Of a DNA stretch of 57,385 bases, positions 46,722 through 57,385 are shown piece by piece. This DNA comes from Lysinibacillus antri. GTDB lineage: Bacteria; Bacillota; Bacilli; Bacillales_A; Planococcaceae. The position numbers and the translations under genes are program-made. Where the stretch lies: NCBI RefSeq assembly GCF_003977595.1, contig NZ_RYYR01000025.1:1-57385 (forward strand), read 5' to 3'. A model generated the notes under the pieces. The model worked only from the letters and a program-made list of their open reading frames with translations. It searched no databases and was not told the origin of the DNA. Each line of letters starts with the position of its first letter. The first letter of the stretch is position 1.

Positions 46722-48068
46722 TTGGCACATTTAGAAGAATTATGGAACAATGTCCTGGCTCAAGTAGAACAAAAAATTTCAAAACCAAGCTTTGAAACAT
46801 GGCTGAAATCAACAAGGCTACTTTCATATAAAGGTTCCAATGTTACTATTGCAGCCCCAAACTCTTTTGCTCGTGATTGGCTTGAAAATCATTACGTTCA
46901 TCTAATCGCGGGCATTTTATCTGAATTAACAGGAGAAGACTTGTTTATAAAATTTGTTGTTCAAAAGGATCAGGATGATGATAGCGAAGATTTGCCTGTC
47001 CCACAGGTGATGCAGGTAAATAATAATGAGCATTCTGAAATATCACCAGGAATGCTCAACCCAAAGTATACATTTGACACGTTTGTCATTGGATCTGGGA
47101 ATCGATTTGCACATGCAGCCTCACTAGCTGTAGCTGAAGCTCCTGCAAAAGCCTATAATCCCTTTTTCATTTATGGGGGAGTAGGATTAGGAAAAACTCA
47201 CTTAATGCACGCGATTGGCCATTATGTGCTCGAACATAATCCTAATGCTAAAGTCGTTTATTTATCATCAGAAAAGTTTACAAATGAATTTATTAACTCA
47301 ATTCGAGATAACAAAGCAGTAGATTTTCGTAACAAATATCGAAATGTCGATGTGCTACTAATCGATGATATTCAATTTTTAGCTGGGAAAGAATCTACGC
47401 AAGAGGAATTTTTCCATACGTTTAATACATTGCATACCGAATCAAAACAAATTGTTATATCAAGTGACCGGCCGCCAAAGGAAATTCCTACCCTTGAAGA
47501 CCGCCTTCGCTCACGTTTTGAATGGGGCTTAATTACTGATATTACACCGCCCGACCTAGAGACGCGTATTGCGATCCTGCGTAAAAAAGCAAAAGCTGAC
47601 GGACTAGATATACCTAATGAAGTAATGCACTATATTGCGAATCAGATTGATACGAACATTCGAGAGTTAGAAGGCGCACTAATTCGTGTTGTTGCGTTCT
47701 CCTCTTTAGCTAATCGAGATATTAATGCAGAACTTGCTGCAGAAGCTTTAAAAGATATTATTCCAAATTCTAAGCCTCGTGCTATCTCAATTTTGGATAT
47801 TCAGACGGTTGTGGGTGAGCATTATCATATTAAGTTAGAGGATTTCTCTGCAAAACGACGGACAAAATCTATTGCATACCCTCGTCAAGTGGCGATGTAT
47901 TTATCAAGAGAATTAACGGATTTCTCTTTACCTAAAATAGGGGAAGAATTTGGGGGACGGGATCATACTACCGTCATTCATGCGCATGAAAAAATCTCTA
48001 ACATGCTTAAAGAAGATCAACAACTACAACAAGATATTAAACAAATTCGTAGTGTTTTAGGTAAATAA
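46722..48068 (+). CDS. dnaA: Chromosomal replication initiator DnaA
   Basis: A 448-residue initiator. Domain I (1-80, [16 protein letters not shown]), a short linker, the AAA+ domain with Walker A GGVGLGKT (152-159) and Walker [12 protein letters not shown], and the C-terminal DNA-binding domain with the signature [15 protein letters not shown]. The start is TTG at 46722, 9 bases after AAAGGAG. It lies between the two halves of oriC. Confidence 0.97.
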   Translation: MAHLEELWNNVLAQVEQKISKPSFETWLKSTRLLSYKGSNVTIAAPNSFARDWLENHYVHLIAGILSELTGEDLFIKFVVQKDQDDDSEDLPVPQVMQVNNNEHSEISPGMLNPKYTFDTFVIGSGNRFAHAASLAVAEAPAKAYNPFFIYGGVGLGKTHLMHAIGHYVLEHNPNAKVVYLSSEKFTNEFINSIRDNKAVDFRNKYRNVDVLLIDDIQFLAGKESTQEEFFHTFNTLHTESKQIVISSDRPPKEIPTLEDRLRSRFEWGLITDITPPDLETRIAILRKKAKADGLDIPNEVMHYIANQIDTNIRELEGALIRVVAFSSLANRDINAELAAEALKDIIPNSKPRAISILDIQTVVGEHYHIKLEDFSAKRRTKSIAYPRQVAMYLSRELTDFSLPKIGEEFGGRDHTTVIHAHEKISNMLKEDQQLQQDIKQIRSVLGK

Positions 48069-48072
48069 TCAG

Positions 48073-48227
48073 TGTGGATAACTCTTTTCTTTTCACACAA
48101 ACTAATCCACACTTTATCAACATGTGGATAGTTTGATTTTTATAGCGAAAACTATAGTTATCCACAAATCCACAGGACCTATTACTATATCTATTAAAAT
48201 CTATTAAAAATAATATATTAATAAGTG
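48073..48227. other. oriC: oriC part 2: DnaA boxes, DnaA-trios and unwinding element
   Basis: Perfect boxes at 48073 and 48158, one-mismatch boxes at 48103 and 48123. After the last box comes a short GC-containing stretch (ATCCACAGG), then trinucleotides TAT TAC TAT / CTA TTA (48179-48196). An AT-only tract to about 48223 follows. The arrangement box, GC stretch, trios and AT tract matches the known basal unwinding element of B. subtilis. Confidence 0.85.
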
Positions 48228-48238
48228 AGGTATCATAG

Positions 48239-49375
48239 ATGAAATTTGATATTATGAGAGACCGTTTACTAGATGGATTGAATGATGTAATGAAAGCAGT
48301 AAGTTCAAAAACAACCATTCCAATTTTGACAGGGATAAAAATTGATGTAACAAACGAGGGACTAACATTAACTGGTAGTGATGCGGATATTACAATTCAA
48401 ACGTTTATTCCGATTGAAGAAGATGGGAATCAATTAATCAATATTTCTAATACAGGCTCAATTGTGTTACAAGCTCGTATGTTTAATGAAATTGTACGTA
48501 AATTACCAACAAATGATGTAGAAATTGAAGTATCAAACGGTTTACAAACGCATATTCGTTCTGGTAAATCAGAATTCCACTTAATTGGATCTGATGCTTC
48601 TGAATACCCATTATTACCTGAAGTATCGACAAATCAACAGTTTACAATTGCTGCTGACTTATTAAAGTCTATTATTCGTGAAACTGTATTTGCTGTAGCT
48701 ACTTCAGAAAGTCGACCTGTTTTAACAGGGGTAAATTGGCAGATTCAAGGGGATGAATTAGTTTGTGTTGCAACGGACAGTCATCGTCTAGCAAGAAGAA
48801 AAACAACTCTTGAACAATTACCAACAGATGTAAGCTCAGTTGTTATTCCAGGTAAAAGTTTAAATGAGTTAAATAAAATTCTGGGCGACTCAAGTAACCC
48901 AGTAGAAATTGTCATTACAAATCAACAAGTTTTATTTAAAGCAGACAATGTTTTATTCTTCTCACGCTTGCTAGAAGGAAATTACCCAGAAACAACACGT
49001 TTAATTCCTGAAGAATTTAAAACAAACTTACAAATTAACGGGAAATCATTATTACAAGCAATCGATCGTGCATCTCTTTTAGCACGTGAAGATCGCAATA
49101 ATGTTGTTCGCTTTGAAACATTTGATGGTAACATTGTAGAAATCTCATCAAATTCACCTGAAATAGGGAAAGTAGAAGAACAAATTCAGGTTGAATCGTT
49201 AGAAGGGGAAAACTTAAAAATTTCATTTAGTGCGAAATACATGATGGAAGCTTTAAAAGCGATTGATGGTCAAGATGTCATCATTCAATTTACAGGTGCT
49301 ATGAGACCGTTTATTTTACGTTCTGTACACGATGATGCAATTTTACAACTAATTTTACCTGTTCGAACGTACTAA
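48239..49375 (+). CDS. dnaN: DNA polymerase III beta sliding clamp
   Basis: A 378-residue clamp with three similar domains. It starts MKFDIMRDRLLDGLNDVM and ends ILQLILPVRTY, the partner-binding pocket end. It encircles DNA and tethers the polymerase. The gene lies 170 bases after dnaA across the unwinding element and ends in its own terminator. Confidence 0.97.
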   Translation: MKFDIMRDRLLDGLNDVMKAVSSKTTIPILTGIKIDVTNEGLTLTGSDADITIQTFIPIEEDGNQLINISNTGSIVLQARMFNEIVRKLPTNDVEIEVSNGLQTHIRSGKSEFHLIGSDASEYPLLPEVSTNQQFTIAADLLKSIIRETVFAVATSESRPVLTGVNWQIQGDELVCVATDSHRLARRKTTLEQLPTDVSSVVIPGKSLNELNKILGDSSNPVEIVITNQQVLFKADNVLFFSRLLEGNYPETTRLIPEEFKTNLQINGKSLLQAIDRASLLAREDRNNVVRFETFDGNIVEISSNSPEIGKVEEQIQVESLEGENLKISFSAKYMMEALKAIDGQDVIIQFTGAMRPFILRSVHDDAILQLILPVRTY

Positions 49376-49402
49376 ATTTTAATAACATAAAACATATATT
49401 TG

Positions 49403-49432
49403 AAAGATAGTCCGCTGTGGCTATCTTTTTTC
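49403..49432 (+). terminator. Terminator of dnaN
   Basis: AAGATAGTCC and GGCTATCTT pair around GCTGT and are followed by TTTTTCTTTT. Confidence 0.75.
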
Positions 49433-49549
49433 TTTTAGGTTTAAGCTTTTCTTGAATTGATATGCCATACCCACTTTCTTTTGGCATTTTCCACGCATTT
49501 TAGGTATGATAGAGAGATAGATGTATGTGAATCGGAGGATGAATTTACT

Positions 49550-49777
49550 TTGGATGAAATTGTAATTGAAACAGAATTTATAACGCTTGGCCAAGTATTA
49601 AAAGTCACAGATGCAATAAGTTCTGGCGGTATGGCTAAATGGTTTTTACAAGAACATGATGTATATGTAAATGGCGAAATTGATAATCGTCGGGGACGTA
49701 AATTACGTCATGGTGATGTAATTAACATCCCAGGAGTGGGACGATTTGTAATTGCCAATCAGAACGGAGAAAATTAA
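49550..49777 (+). CDS. yaaA: S4-domain RNA-binding protein YaaA (RlbA)
   Basis: A 75-residue S4-like RNA-binding protein. FITLGQVLKVTDAISSGGMA and VYVNGEIDNRRGRKLRHGD are typical of the YaaA family between dnaN and recF. The start is TTG at 49550, after GGAGG about 11 bases upstream; the open frame further upstream has no ribosome site. The stop is directly followed by the recF ATG. Confidence 0.9.
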   Translation: MDEIVIETEFITLGQVLKVTDAISSGGMAKWFLQEHDVYVNGEIDNRRGRKLRHGDVINIPGVGRFVIANQNGEN

Positions 49778-50893
49778 ATGTTCATTGAGCATTTACAACT
49801 AAAAAATTACCGTAATTACGAATCACTAGCTTTAGACTTTTCTCCAAAAATCAATGTATTTATCGGAGAAAATGCACAAGGCAAAACAAATGTAATGGAA
49901 TCTATTTATGTTTTAGCCATGGCAAAATCTCATCGCACAAGTAATGATAAAGAATTGATACGTTGGGAAGCAGACTATGGTAAAATAGAAGGTGTTGTAC
50001 AAAACCGTTATAGTAGCTTTCCAATGGAATTATCCATTACAAAAAAAGGTAAAAAGGGCAAGGTGAACCACCTAGAGCAAACGAAATTAAGTAATTATAT
50101 CGGACAAATGAATGTAGTTATGTTTGCGCCAGAGGATTTAAATGTCGTTAAAGGAAGCCCTCAAATAAGGCGCCGTTTTATTGATATGGAAATTGGACAA
50201 ATATCTGCAACCTATTTACATGAATTACTTACATTTCAAAAGTTATTAAAACAACGTAATCATCTGTTAAAGATCAATCAAGGCAAGCATCAAATAGATG
50301 ATGTGTTATTTGCTATATATACTGAACAATATATTCATTCTGCTGTCCAAATTATTCGTAAAAGATTTCATTTTGTTGAACTGATACAAGAATGGGCGGA
50401 AACAATCCATAGCGGTATAAGTCGTGGGTTGGAGAAACTAGTTATTAAATATCGTCCTCCTTCTGGTCTAGATTCAGACTGGACTGAAGAACAAATGGCT
50501 ACATATTTGGAACAAAAACTAGCAGAAGTAAAAAAAAGAGAGCTTGAAAGAGGGGTTACATTAGTTGGACCACATCGAGATGATTTGCAATTTATCGTCA
50601 ATGGCTACGATGTACAAACTTATGGCTCCCAAGGTCAACAAAGAACAACTGCGCTTTCTTTAAAACTTGCTGAGATAGAGTTAATAAAAAAAGAAACAAA
50701 AGAAGCGCCTATTTTGCTTTTAGATGATGTGTTGTCAGAATTAGATGATTATCGCCAATCACACTTACTTAACACCATACAAGGTGAAGTGCAAACGTTT
50801 GTCACAACAACAAGTGTGGATGGGATTCATCATGAGACAATTCAACATGCAAAAATGTTTCACGTGAAACAGGGTGAAATTGAAAGTAGTTAA
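49778..50893 (+). CDS. recF: DNA repair and recombination protein RecF
   Basis: A 371-residue SMC-like ATPase that loads RecA at gaps with RecO and RecR. Walker A is GENAQGKTN (30-38); the signature [18 protein letters not shown] and Walker [13 protein letters not shown] are present. The ATG immediately follows the yaaA stop. A perfect parS lies in its last codons. Confidence 0.96.
   Translation: MFIEHLQLKNYRNYESLALDFSPKINVFIGENAQGKTNVMESIYVLAMAKSHRTSNDKELIRWEADYGKIEGVVQNRYSSFPMELSITKKGKKGKVNHLEQTKLSNYIGQMNVVMFAPEDLNVVKGSPQIRRRFIDMEIGQISATYLHELLTFQKLLKQRNHLLKINQGKHQIDDVLFAIYTEQYIHSAVQIIRKRFHFVELIQEWAETIHSGISRGLEKLVIKYRPPSGLDSDWTEEQMATYLEQKLAEVKKRELERGVTLVGPHRDDLQFIVNGYDVQTYGSQGQQRTTALSLKLAEIELIKKETKEAPILLLDDVLSELDDYRQSHLLNTIQGEVQTFVTTTSVDGIHHETIQHAKMFHVKQGEIESS
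50856..50871. other. Perfect parS site at the end of recF
   Basis: TGTTTCACGTGAAACA matches the ParB/Spo0J consensus at all 16 bases and is read as FHVKQ in RecF. Confidence 0.9.
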
Positions 50894-51151
50894 TATTTAT
50901 TTACTACAATAATTCCCACTTTTTTTAGGGAAAAATATAAAGGCTACTATATTTGTGAAGGGGTTGAACCTTACTCCTACGTATAATTCTCATAAATAAT
51001 AAGGGCTGAATGAAATAATTCCAAACGAGTCATAAGAATTTGTGTGTCAATTGTGTATGCAATGACACAAAGATTAAATGATTCGTTGAAATTTTTACAT
51101 TTTTTGATAAGACTTTTTAATTTTGACACATACTGAAGTTGGAAAGAGTAG

Positions 51152-53086
<1,935 letters not shown>

Positions 53087-53112
53087 GTTCTTCTTTGAAG
53101 GGAGGTAATTAA

Positions 53113-55662
53113 ATGTCTGAAAATCAACATTCTGGTGTAAAAGGAATAAAAATTAGCGAAGAAGTCCAAACATCATTTTTAAACTATGCAATGAGTGTTA
53201 TTGTTTCCCGTGCATTACCAGATGTACGGGATGGTTTAAAACCAGTACATCGTCGTATTCTATATGGAATGCATGAATTAGGGAACTACTCTGATAAACC
53301 ATATAAAAAGAGCGCCCGTATTGTTGGGGATGTAATGGGGAAATACCATCCACATGGCGACTCCTCTATCTATGATGCAATGGTACGTATGGCGCAAGAT
53401 TTTAGTTATCGTTATATGTTAGTTGACGGTCATGGTAACTTTGGCTCTGTAGACGGTGACGGTGCTGCCGCTATGCGTTATACGGAATCACGTATGTCTA
53501 AAATTGCAATGGAAATGCTACGTGATATTAACAAAGATACAATTGATTATCAAGATAACTATGACGGATCGGAAAAAGAACCGATCGTGTTACCTAGCCG
53601 TTTCCCAAATTTACTTGTAAATGGTGCTTCTGGTATTGCAGTTGGGATGGCAACTAATATCCCGCCGCATCAATTAGGAGAAACAATTGACGCCATTATT
53701 GCATTATCAGAAAACGCTGCGATTACGACTGACGAATTAATGGAGATCATTCCTGGTCCAGACTTTCCTACAGGTGGAATTATTCTAGGGCGCAGTGGTA
53801 TTCGTCGTGCCTATGAAACCGGTCGTGGATCAATCACTGTTCGTGCTAAGGTTGAAATAGAAGTTCAATCAAATGGTAAAGAAACAATCATTGTAAATGA
53901 ACTACCTTACCAAGTAAATAAAGCAAAATTAATTGAAAAAATTGCAGAATTAGTTCGTGATAAACGAGTTGAGGGGATTACACATTTACGTGACGAATCA
54001 GATCGCCGCGGTATGCGAATCGTTATGGAAGTACGTAAAGATGCAAATGCCAATGTTATTTTAAATAATTTATATAAACAAACAGCAATGCAATCTAACT
54101 TTGGAGTAAATATGCTTGCTCTAGTAGATGGTCAACCTAGAGTTTTAAGTTTAAAAGAAGTTTTACATTACTACTTAGAGCACCAAAAAGTAGTCATTAC
54201 TCGTCGTACACAGTTTGAATTACGAAAAGCTGAAGATCGTGCACATATTTTAGAAGGTTTACGTATTGCACTTGACCACATCGATGAAATTATCTCGATA
54301 ATTCGTTCGTCACGTACAGGTGAAGAGGCAAAACCGACCTTAATGGAGCGCTTTAGCCTAACTGATCGTCAAGCACAAGCAATTTTAGATATGAGACTTG
54401 TTCGTTTGAGTGGTCTAGAGCGAGAAAAAATTGAAAATGAATATCAAGAGTTACAAGTGCTAATTGCTGATTTAAAAGCAATTTTAGCTGATGAAGGAAG
54501 AATAATAGATATAATTCGGACTGAGTTGCTTGAAATTAAGGATCGATACAATAATAATCGTCGAACACAATTTTCAGCTGGTGGTCTTGAAATGATTGAA
54601 GACGAAGATTTAATCCCACGTGAAGATTCAGTTCTTACACTAACACATAACGGATATATTAAGAGACTTGCTGCAAATACTTATCGTAGTCAAAAACGTG
54701 GTGGCCGTGGTGTTCAAGGAATGGGTACTCATGAAGATGACTTTGTTGAACATTTATTATTTACTTCTACCCACGATACAATATTATTCTTCACAACAAA
54801 AGGAAAAGTATATCGTTCTAAGGGATACGAAATTCCTGAATTTGGAAGGACGGCAAAAGGGTTACCGATTGTTAATCTTTTAAACCTAGATAAATCTGAA
54901 AAAGTAACAGCCATGATACGTGTTGATGAATTTAAAGAAGACGCTTATTTCATCTTCACAACAAAAACGGGTATTACAAAGAGAACGCAACTTTCTCAAT
55001 TCGCTAACATCCGAAACAATGGTTTAATTGCAATTAGCTTACATGAAGAAGATGATTTAATTTCCGTACGTTTAACAGACGGAACAAAAGATGTCATTAT
55101 TGGTACGCATAATGGAATGTTAATTCGTTTCAAAGAAGATGATATACGTTCGATGGGTCGAACTGCGGCTGGCGTGCGTGGTATCAAATTACGTGATGGC
55201 GACTATGTTGTTGGAATGGAAATTATTGAACCAGGTCAAGAAATACTTGTAGTTACTGAAAAAGGTTATGGTAAAAGAACGCCTGAAACAGAATACCGTC
55301 TCCAAAGTCGTGGTGGAGTAGGAATTAAAACAATTCATATCACTGATAAAAATGGACCAATGTGTTCAGTGAAAACAGTGGATGGAACAGAAGACTTAAT
55401 GTTAATTACTGTTAATGGTATGTTAATTCGTATGGATGTAAATGATATTTCAATTGTCGGCCGTAGCACACAAGGTGTACGTCTAATTCGTTTAGGCGAA
55501 GATGAAACAGTGGCAACTGTAGCTCGTGTTAAGAAAGAAGAACATGAAGATGAAATAGATGAAGAAGTAGAATTAACAGATAACCAAGAAGAATTAGAAG
55601 CGACTGAAGAAGCGACTGAAAACCGTAATAACATCCCAAATACAGATTCAGAAAATAACTAA
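53113..55662 (+). CDS. gyrA: DNA gyrase subunit A
   Basis: An 849-residue GyrA. The winged helix carries the catalytic Tyr123 (AAAMRYTES). The quinolone region reads [10 protein letters not shown] with Ser84 and an acidic residue at 88, as in drug-sensitive strains. The C-terminal beta-pinwheel begins near 500 and has a GyrA-box-like KRGGRG. The last ~40 residues are Glu-rich and disordered. GGGAGG precedes the ATG. Confidence 0.97.
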   Translation: MSENQHSGVKGIKISEEVQTSFLNYAMSVIVSRALPDVRDGLKPVHRRILYGMHELGNYSDKPYKKSARIVGDVMGKYHPHGDSSIYDAMVRMAQDFSYRYMLVDGHGNFGSVDGDGAAAMRYTESRMSKIAMEMLRDINKDTIDYQDNYDGSEKEPIVLPSRFPNLLVNGASGIAVGMATNIPPHQLGETIDAIIALSENAAITTDELMEIIPGPDFPTGGIILGRSGIRRAYETGRGSITVRAKVEIEVQSNGKETIIVNELPYQVNKAKLIEKIAELVRDKRVEGITHLRDESDRRGMRIVMEVRKDANANVILNNLYKQTAMQSNFGVNMLALVDGQPRVLSLKEVLHYYLEHQKVVITRRTQFELRKAEDRAHILEGLRIALDHIDEIISIIRSSRTGEEAKPTLMERFSLTDRQAQAILDMRLVRLSGLEREKIENEYQELQVLIADLKAILADEGRIIDIIRTELLEIKDRYNNNRRTQFSAGGLEMIEDEDLIPREDSVLTLTHNGYIKRLAANTYRSQKRGGRGVQGMGTHEDDFVEHLLFTSTHDTILFFTTKGKVYRSKGYEIPEFGRTAKGLPIVNLLNLDKSEKVTAMIRVDEFKEDAYFIFTTKTGITKRTQLSQFANIRNNGLIAISLHEEDDLISVRLTDGTKDVIIGTHNGMLIRFKEDDIRSMGRTAAGVRGIKLRDGDYVVGMEIIEPGQEILVVTEKGYGKRTPETEYRLQSRGGVGIKTIHITDKNGPMCSVKTVDGTEDLMLITVNGMLIRMDVNDISIVGRSTQGVRLIRLGEDETVATVARVKKEEHEDEIDEEVELTDNQEELEATEEATENRNNIPNTDSENN

Positions 55663-55670
55663 TCATTAAA

Positions 55671-55709
55671 ATCAGAAACTTAGTTTAGACAAAGTTTCTG
55701 ATTTTTTTC
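55671..55709 (+). terminator. Terminator of gyrB-gyrA
   Basis: ATCAGAAACT (55671-55680) pairs with AGTTTCTGAT (55693-55702), followed by a T7 run. Confidence 0.8.
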
Positions 55710-55826
55710 GTAGACAAGCAAATTTAGATACAAAAAATATAGTATAATTTTACATATAGAATAAATGATACAAAAAACAATCTCTTAAAACAAACTAGTT
55801 AGAATTGATATAAGGGGGTTTTTGAA

Positions 55827-56930
55827 TTGGAAGCTATCAATGTAACCTTAAATGAACTTCGAATTGGTAAAGTGATTGCGGAAGATATTTATGCAAATTC
55901 ACCATACCCAATTGTTTTAAAAAATACGAAAGTAACATCCGAGCATTTACACGTACTCAAAGCATTTCATATTTTTAAAATTCCTATTCTTATAGAAAAT
56001 GATCCTAAGACGAATAAAGGTGGACAAACTGTTGAAGAAACGTCTGAGGTTATACAAATTCAATTACCACCAGTTGTTGATCGATTTGAAAAAAACTATC
56101 GTGATGCAGTAGAGGAGTTTAAGAAATTATTTAATGGATGGGGTGGAGGTACGAAAGTAGATATAACGAAAGTTCGTGGCGTTATTTTACCTTTAGTAGA
56201 AAAAGTGCTTGAAGACCGAACAATTATCTTTAATTTAAATAGCTATTCTAATGCAAAGGATTATTTATATCATCATTGTATCGCAACAGGTTTAATTAGC
56301 GCTGCTATTACACAAAAATTAGGATATGAACGTGGTTATATCCTTCAAATGGCTATTGCTGGAACATTAGCTGATTCCGGTATGTCAAAGGTTCCTCTTC
56401 GTATTAGGGAAAAAAAGGAACCTCTAAACGCAATGGAGTTTGAAGAAGTTCGTAAACATCCTACCTATAGCTTTCAAATGATTAAAAGTCTACCTGCTAT
56501 TAAAGAAGAAATGAAAGAAGCAATTCATCAACATCATGAACGTTTAGATGGAAGCGGTTACCCTGATAAATTTAGAATCGGTCAAGTTTCAAACTATGCG
56601 CAAATTATTGCAGTTGCCGATACGTTTCATGCTATGACAAGTGAGCGCCTTTATCGATCAAAAGAGTCGCCATTTAAAGTAATTGAAATGATAAAGGAAT
56701 CTGAGTTTGGTAAATTTGATATTAAAGTGGTACAAGCACTTATTGATCTTGTTGCTGCCCTACCTATTGGTACAAAAATTGAGTTAACAAATTTAGAACG
56801 TGGTGAGGTAATGTTTATTAACAAATTTGCTCCAACGCGTCCATTAATTAAATTGTCGACTACTGGTGAAATAGTAGATTTATCAAAGAATCGTAGTTTT
56901 TATATTTCGCGTGTTATTACAAATGAATAA
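55827..56930 (+). CDS. HD-GYP-like domain protein with degenerate HD motif
   Basis: A 367-residue protein. Residues about 140-310 align with HD-GYP phosphodiesterase domains. The GYP segment HHERLDGSGYP (236-246), RKHPTYSFQMIK and ADTFHAMTSERLYR are kept. The HD motif itself, normally HDIGK, reads ADSGM at 182-186, so the first metal-binding His is lost. It may bind a cyclic dinucleotide without cleaving it, or have another role. The start is TTG at 55827 with AAGGGGG 8 bases upstream. It lies alone between gyrA and the rRNA operon. Confidence 0.8.
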   Translation: MEAINVTLNELRIGKVIAEDIYANSPYPIVLKNTKVTSEHLHVLKAFHIFKIPILIENDPKTNKGGQTVEETSEVIQIQLPPVVDRFEKNYRDAVEEFKKLFNGWGGGTKVDITKVRGVILPLVEKVLEDRTIIFNLNSYSNAKDYLYHHCIATGLISAAITQKLGYERGYILQMAIAGTLADSGMSKVPLRIREKKEPLNAMEFEEVRKHPTYSFQMIKSLPAIKEEMKEAIHQHHERLDGSGYPDKFRIGQVSNYAQIIAVADTFHAMTSERLYRSKESPFKVIEMIKESEFGKFDIKVVQALIDLVAALPIGTKIELTNLERGEVMFINKFAPTRPLIKLSTTGEIVDLSKNRSFYISRVITNE

Positions 56931-56960
56931 GGGGAGAAAGCGATGTTCTCCCCTGTTTTT
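56931..56960 (+). terminator. Terminator of the HD-GYP-like gene
   Basis: GGGGAGAA (56931-56938) pairs with TTCTCCCC (56946-56953), followed by TGTTTTTC. Confidence 0.8.
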
Positions 56961-57036
56961 CTCATGAAGTTGGAGGTTTATAAAGAAAGAATTCTAGTAC
57001 GGTTATAAAAAATAGGTATTTTTTTGTTGAGAAGTG

Positions 57037-57065
57037 TTGACTTAAGTCGAAATCCTTGTTATTAT
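57037..57065 (+). promoter_or_regulatory. rRNA operon promoter
   Basis: TTGACT (57037-57042), a 17-base spacer and TATTAT (57060-57065). It is about 150 bases upstream of the 16S gene. Confidence 0.75.
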
Positions 57066-57093
57066 AAGTAAGTCGTTAAGACATATGAAGTTA

Positions 57094-57112
57094 TGAACTT
57101 TGAAAACTGAAC
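57094..57112 (+). promoter_or_regulatory. rRNA leader antitermination (boxA-like) segment
   Basis: TGAACTTTGAAAACTGAAC resembles the leader sequence found before Bacillales rRNA genes. Its role in antitermination and processing is known from relatives. Confidence 0.5.
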
Positions 57113-57213
57113 AACAAAACGTTAATGAAATATAGTTTCTTATTAAGTTAGGAAACAAAATTTGGACATCATAATTGATGCCAGCAAGAAATTTGAGCTA
57201 ATCAAATTTTCTC

Positions 57214-57385
57214 TTTTATGGAGAGTTTGATCCTGGCTCAGGACGAACGCTGGCGGCGTGCCTAATACATGCAAGTCGAGCGGACCTTTAGGAGCTTGCT
57301 CCTAAAGGTTAGCGGCGGACGGGTGAGTAACACGTGGGCAACCTGCCCTATAGTTGGGGATAACTCCGGGAAACCGGAGCTAATA
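57214..57385 (+). rRNA. 16S ribosomal RNA, 5' part (cut by window edge)
   Basis: AGAGTTTGATCCTGGCTCAG (57222-57241) is the universal 16S start, followed by GACGAACGCTGGCGGCGTG and the variable V1 loop. GGGTGAGTAACACGTGGGCA and GATAACTCCGGGAAACCGG are typical of Bacillales, and the details look like Planococcaceae. The gene is cut at the window end. Confidence 0.97.

Overview
This window is the chromosomal replication-origin region of a low-GC, endospore-forming Firmicute in the order Bacillales. The gene order rpmH-dnaA-dnaN-yaaA-recF-gyrB-gyrA-rrn, the walRKHIJ-htrC-rlmH block, a gerA-type germinant receptor and yyaC all point there. The protein style and the first ~170 bases of 16S rRNA look like Planococcaceae/Caryophanaceae (Lysinibacillus/Solibacillus/Ureibacillus-like). 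The genus is an inference. Core genes left of about 46 kb lie mostly on the minus strand and those right of it on the plus strand, as expected for two replichores leaving oriC.

Layout. (1) 1-11.75 kb is an accessory region at the 3' end of rlmH. Four same-orientation copies of the rlmH 3' end (about 192, 4017, 5661 and 11722) cut it into three segments. These carry (a) a two-component system with a beta-lactamase-fold serine hydrolase, (b) a lone DUF4143-type ATPase, and (c) a gerABC germinant receptor operon, a shortened DUF4317 gene and a DJ-1/HxlR divergent pair. This is the arrangement left by SCC-type cassettes, which integrate at this site in staphylococci. No ccr recombinase gene is present. 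The end of an IS3-family element lies at the left edge.
(2) 11.7-21.5 kb holds rlmH, a DnaA-box-rich spacer with a 54-codon CxxH/CxxC protein gene, htrC, walJ-walI-walH-walK-walR and an M23/LysM/G5 peptidase.
(3) 21.9-35.9 kb holds yitT-like, purA, dnaB helicase, rplI, gdpP, yybS, rpsR, ssb, rpsF, a tandem DUF3267 pair, ychF, DUF951, an mscS channel, yyaC and DUF554.
(4) 36-46.1 kb holds parB, parA, noc, rsmG, mnmG, mnmE, jag, yidC/spoIIIJ, rnpA and rpmH.
(5) 46.1-57.4 kb holds the bipartite oriC around dnaA, then dnaN, yaaA, recF, gyrB, gyrA, an HD-GYP-like protein, and the promoter, leader and start of an rRNA operon.

How the parts work together. DnaA acts at two box clusters flanking dnaA, with an unwinding element carrying DnaA-trio-like repeats before dnaN. 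A further box cluster lies upstream of rlmH and a smaller one upstream of mnmE. ParA/ParB act on parS-like sites in walK, in parB, upstream of noc and at the end of recF; Noc and the DnaB helicase are close by. WalRK with WalH/I/J and the adjacent peptidase link cell-wall turnover to growth. The most unusual content is the tandem rlmH-end cassette array and the cargo it seems to have collected, including a spore germination receptor.
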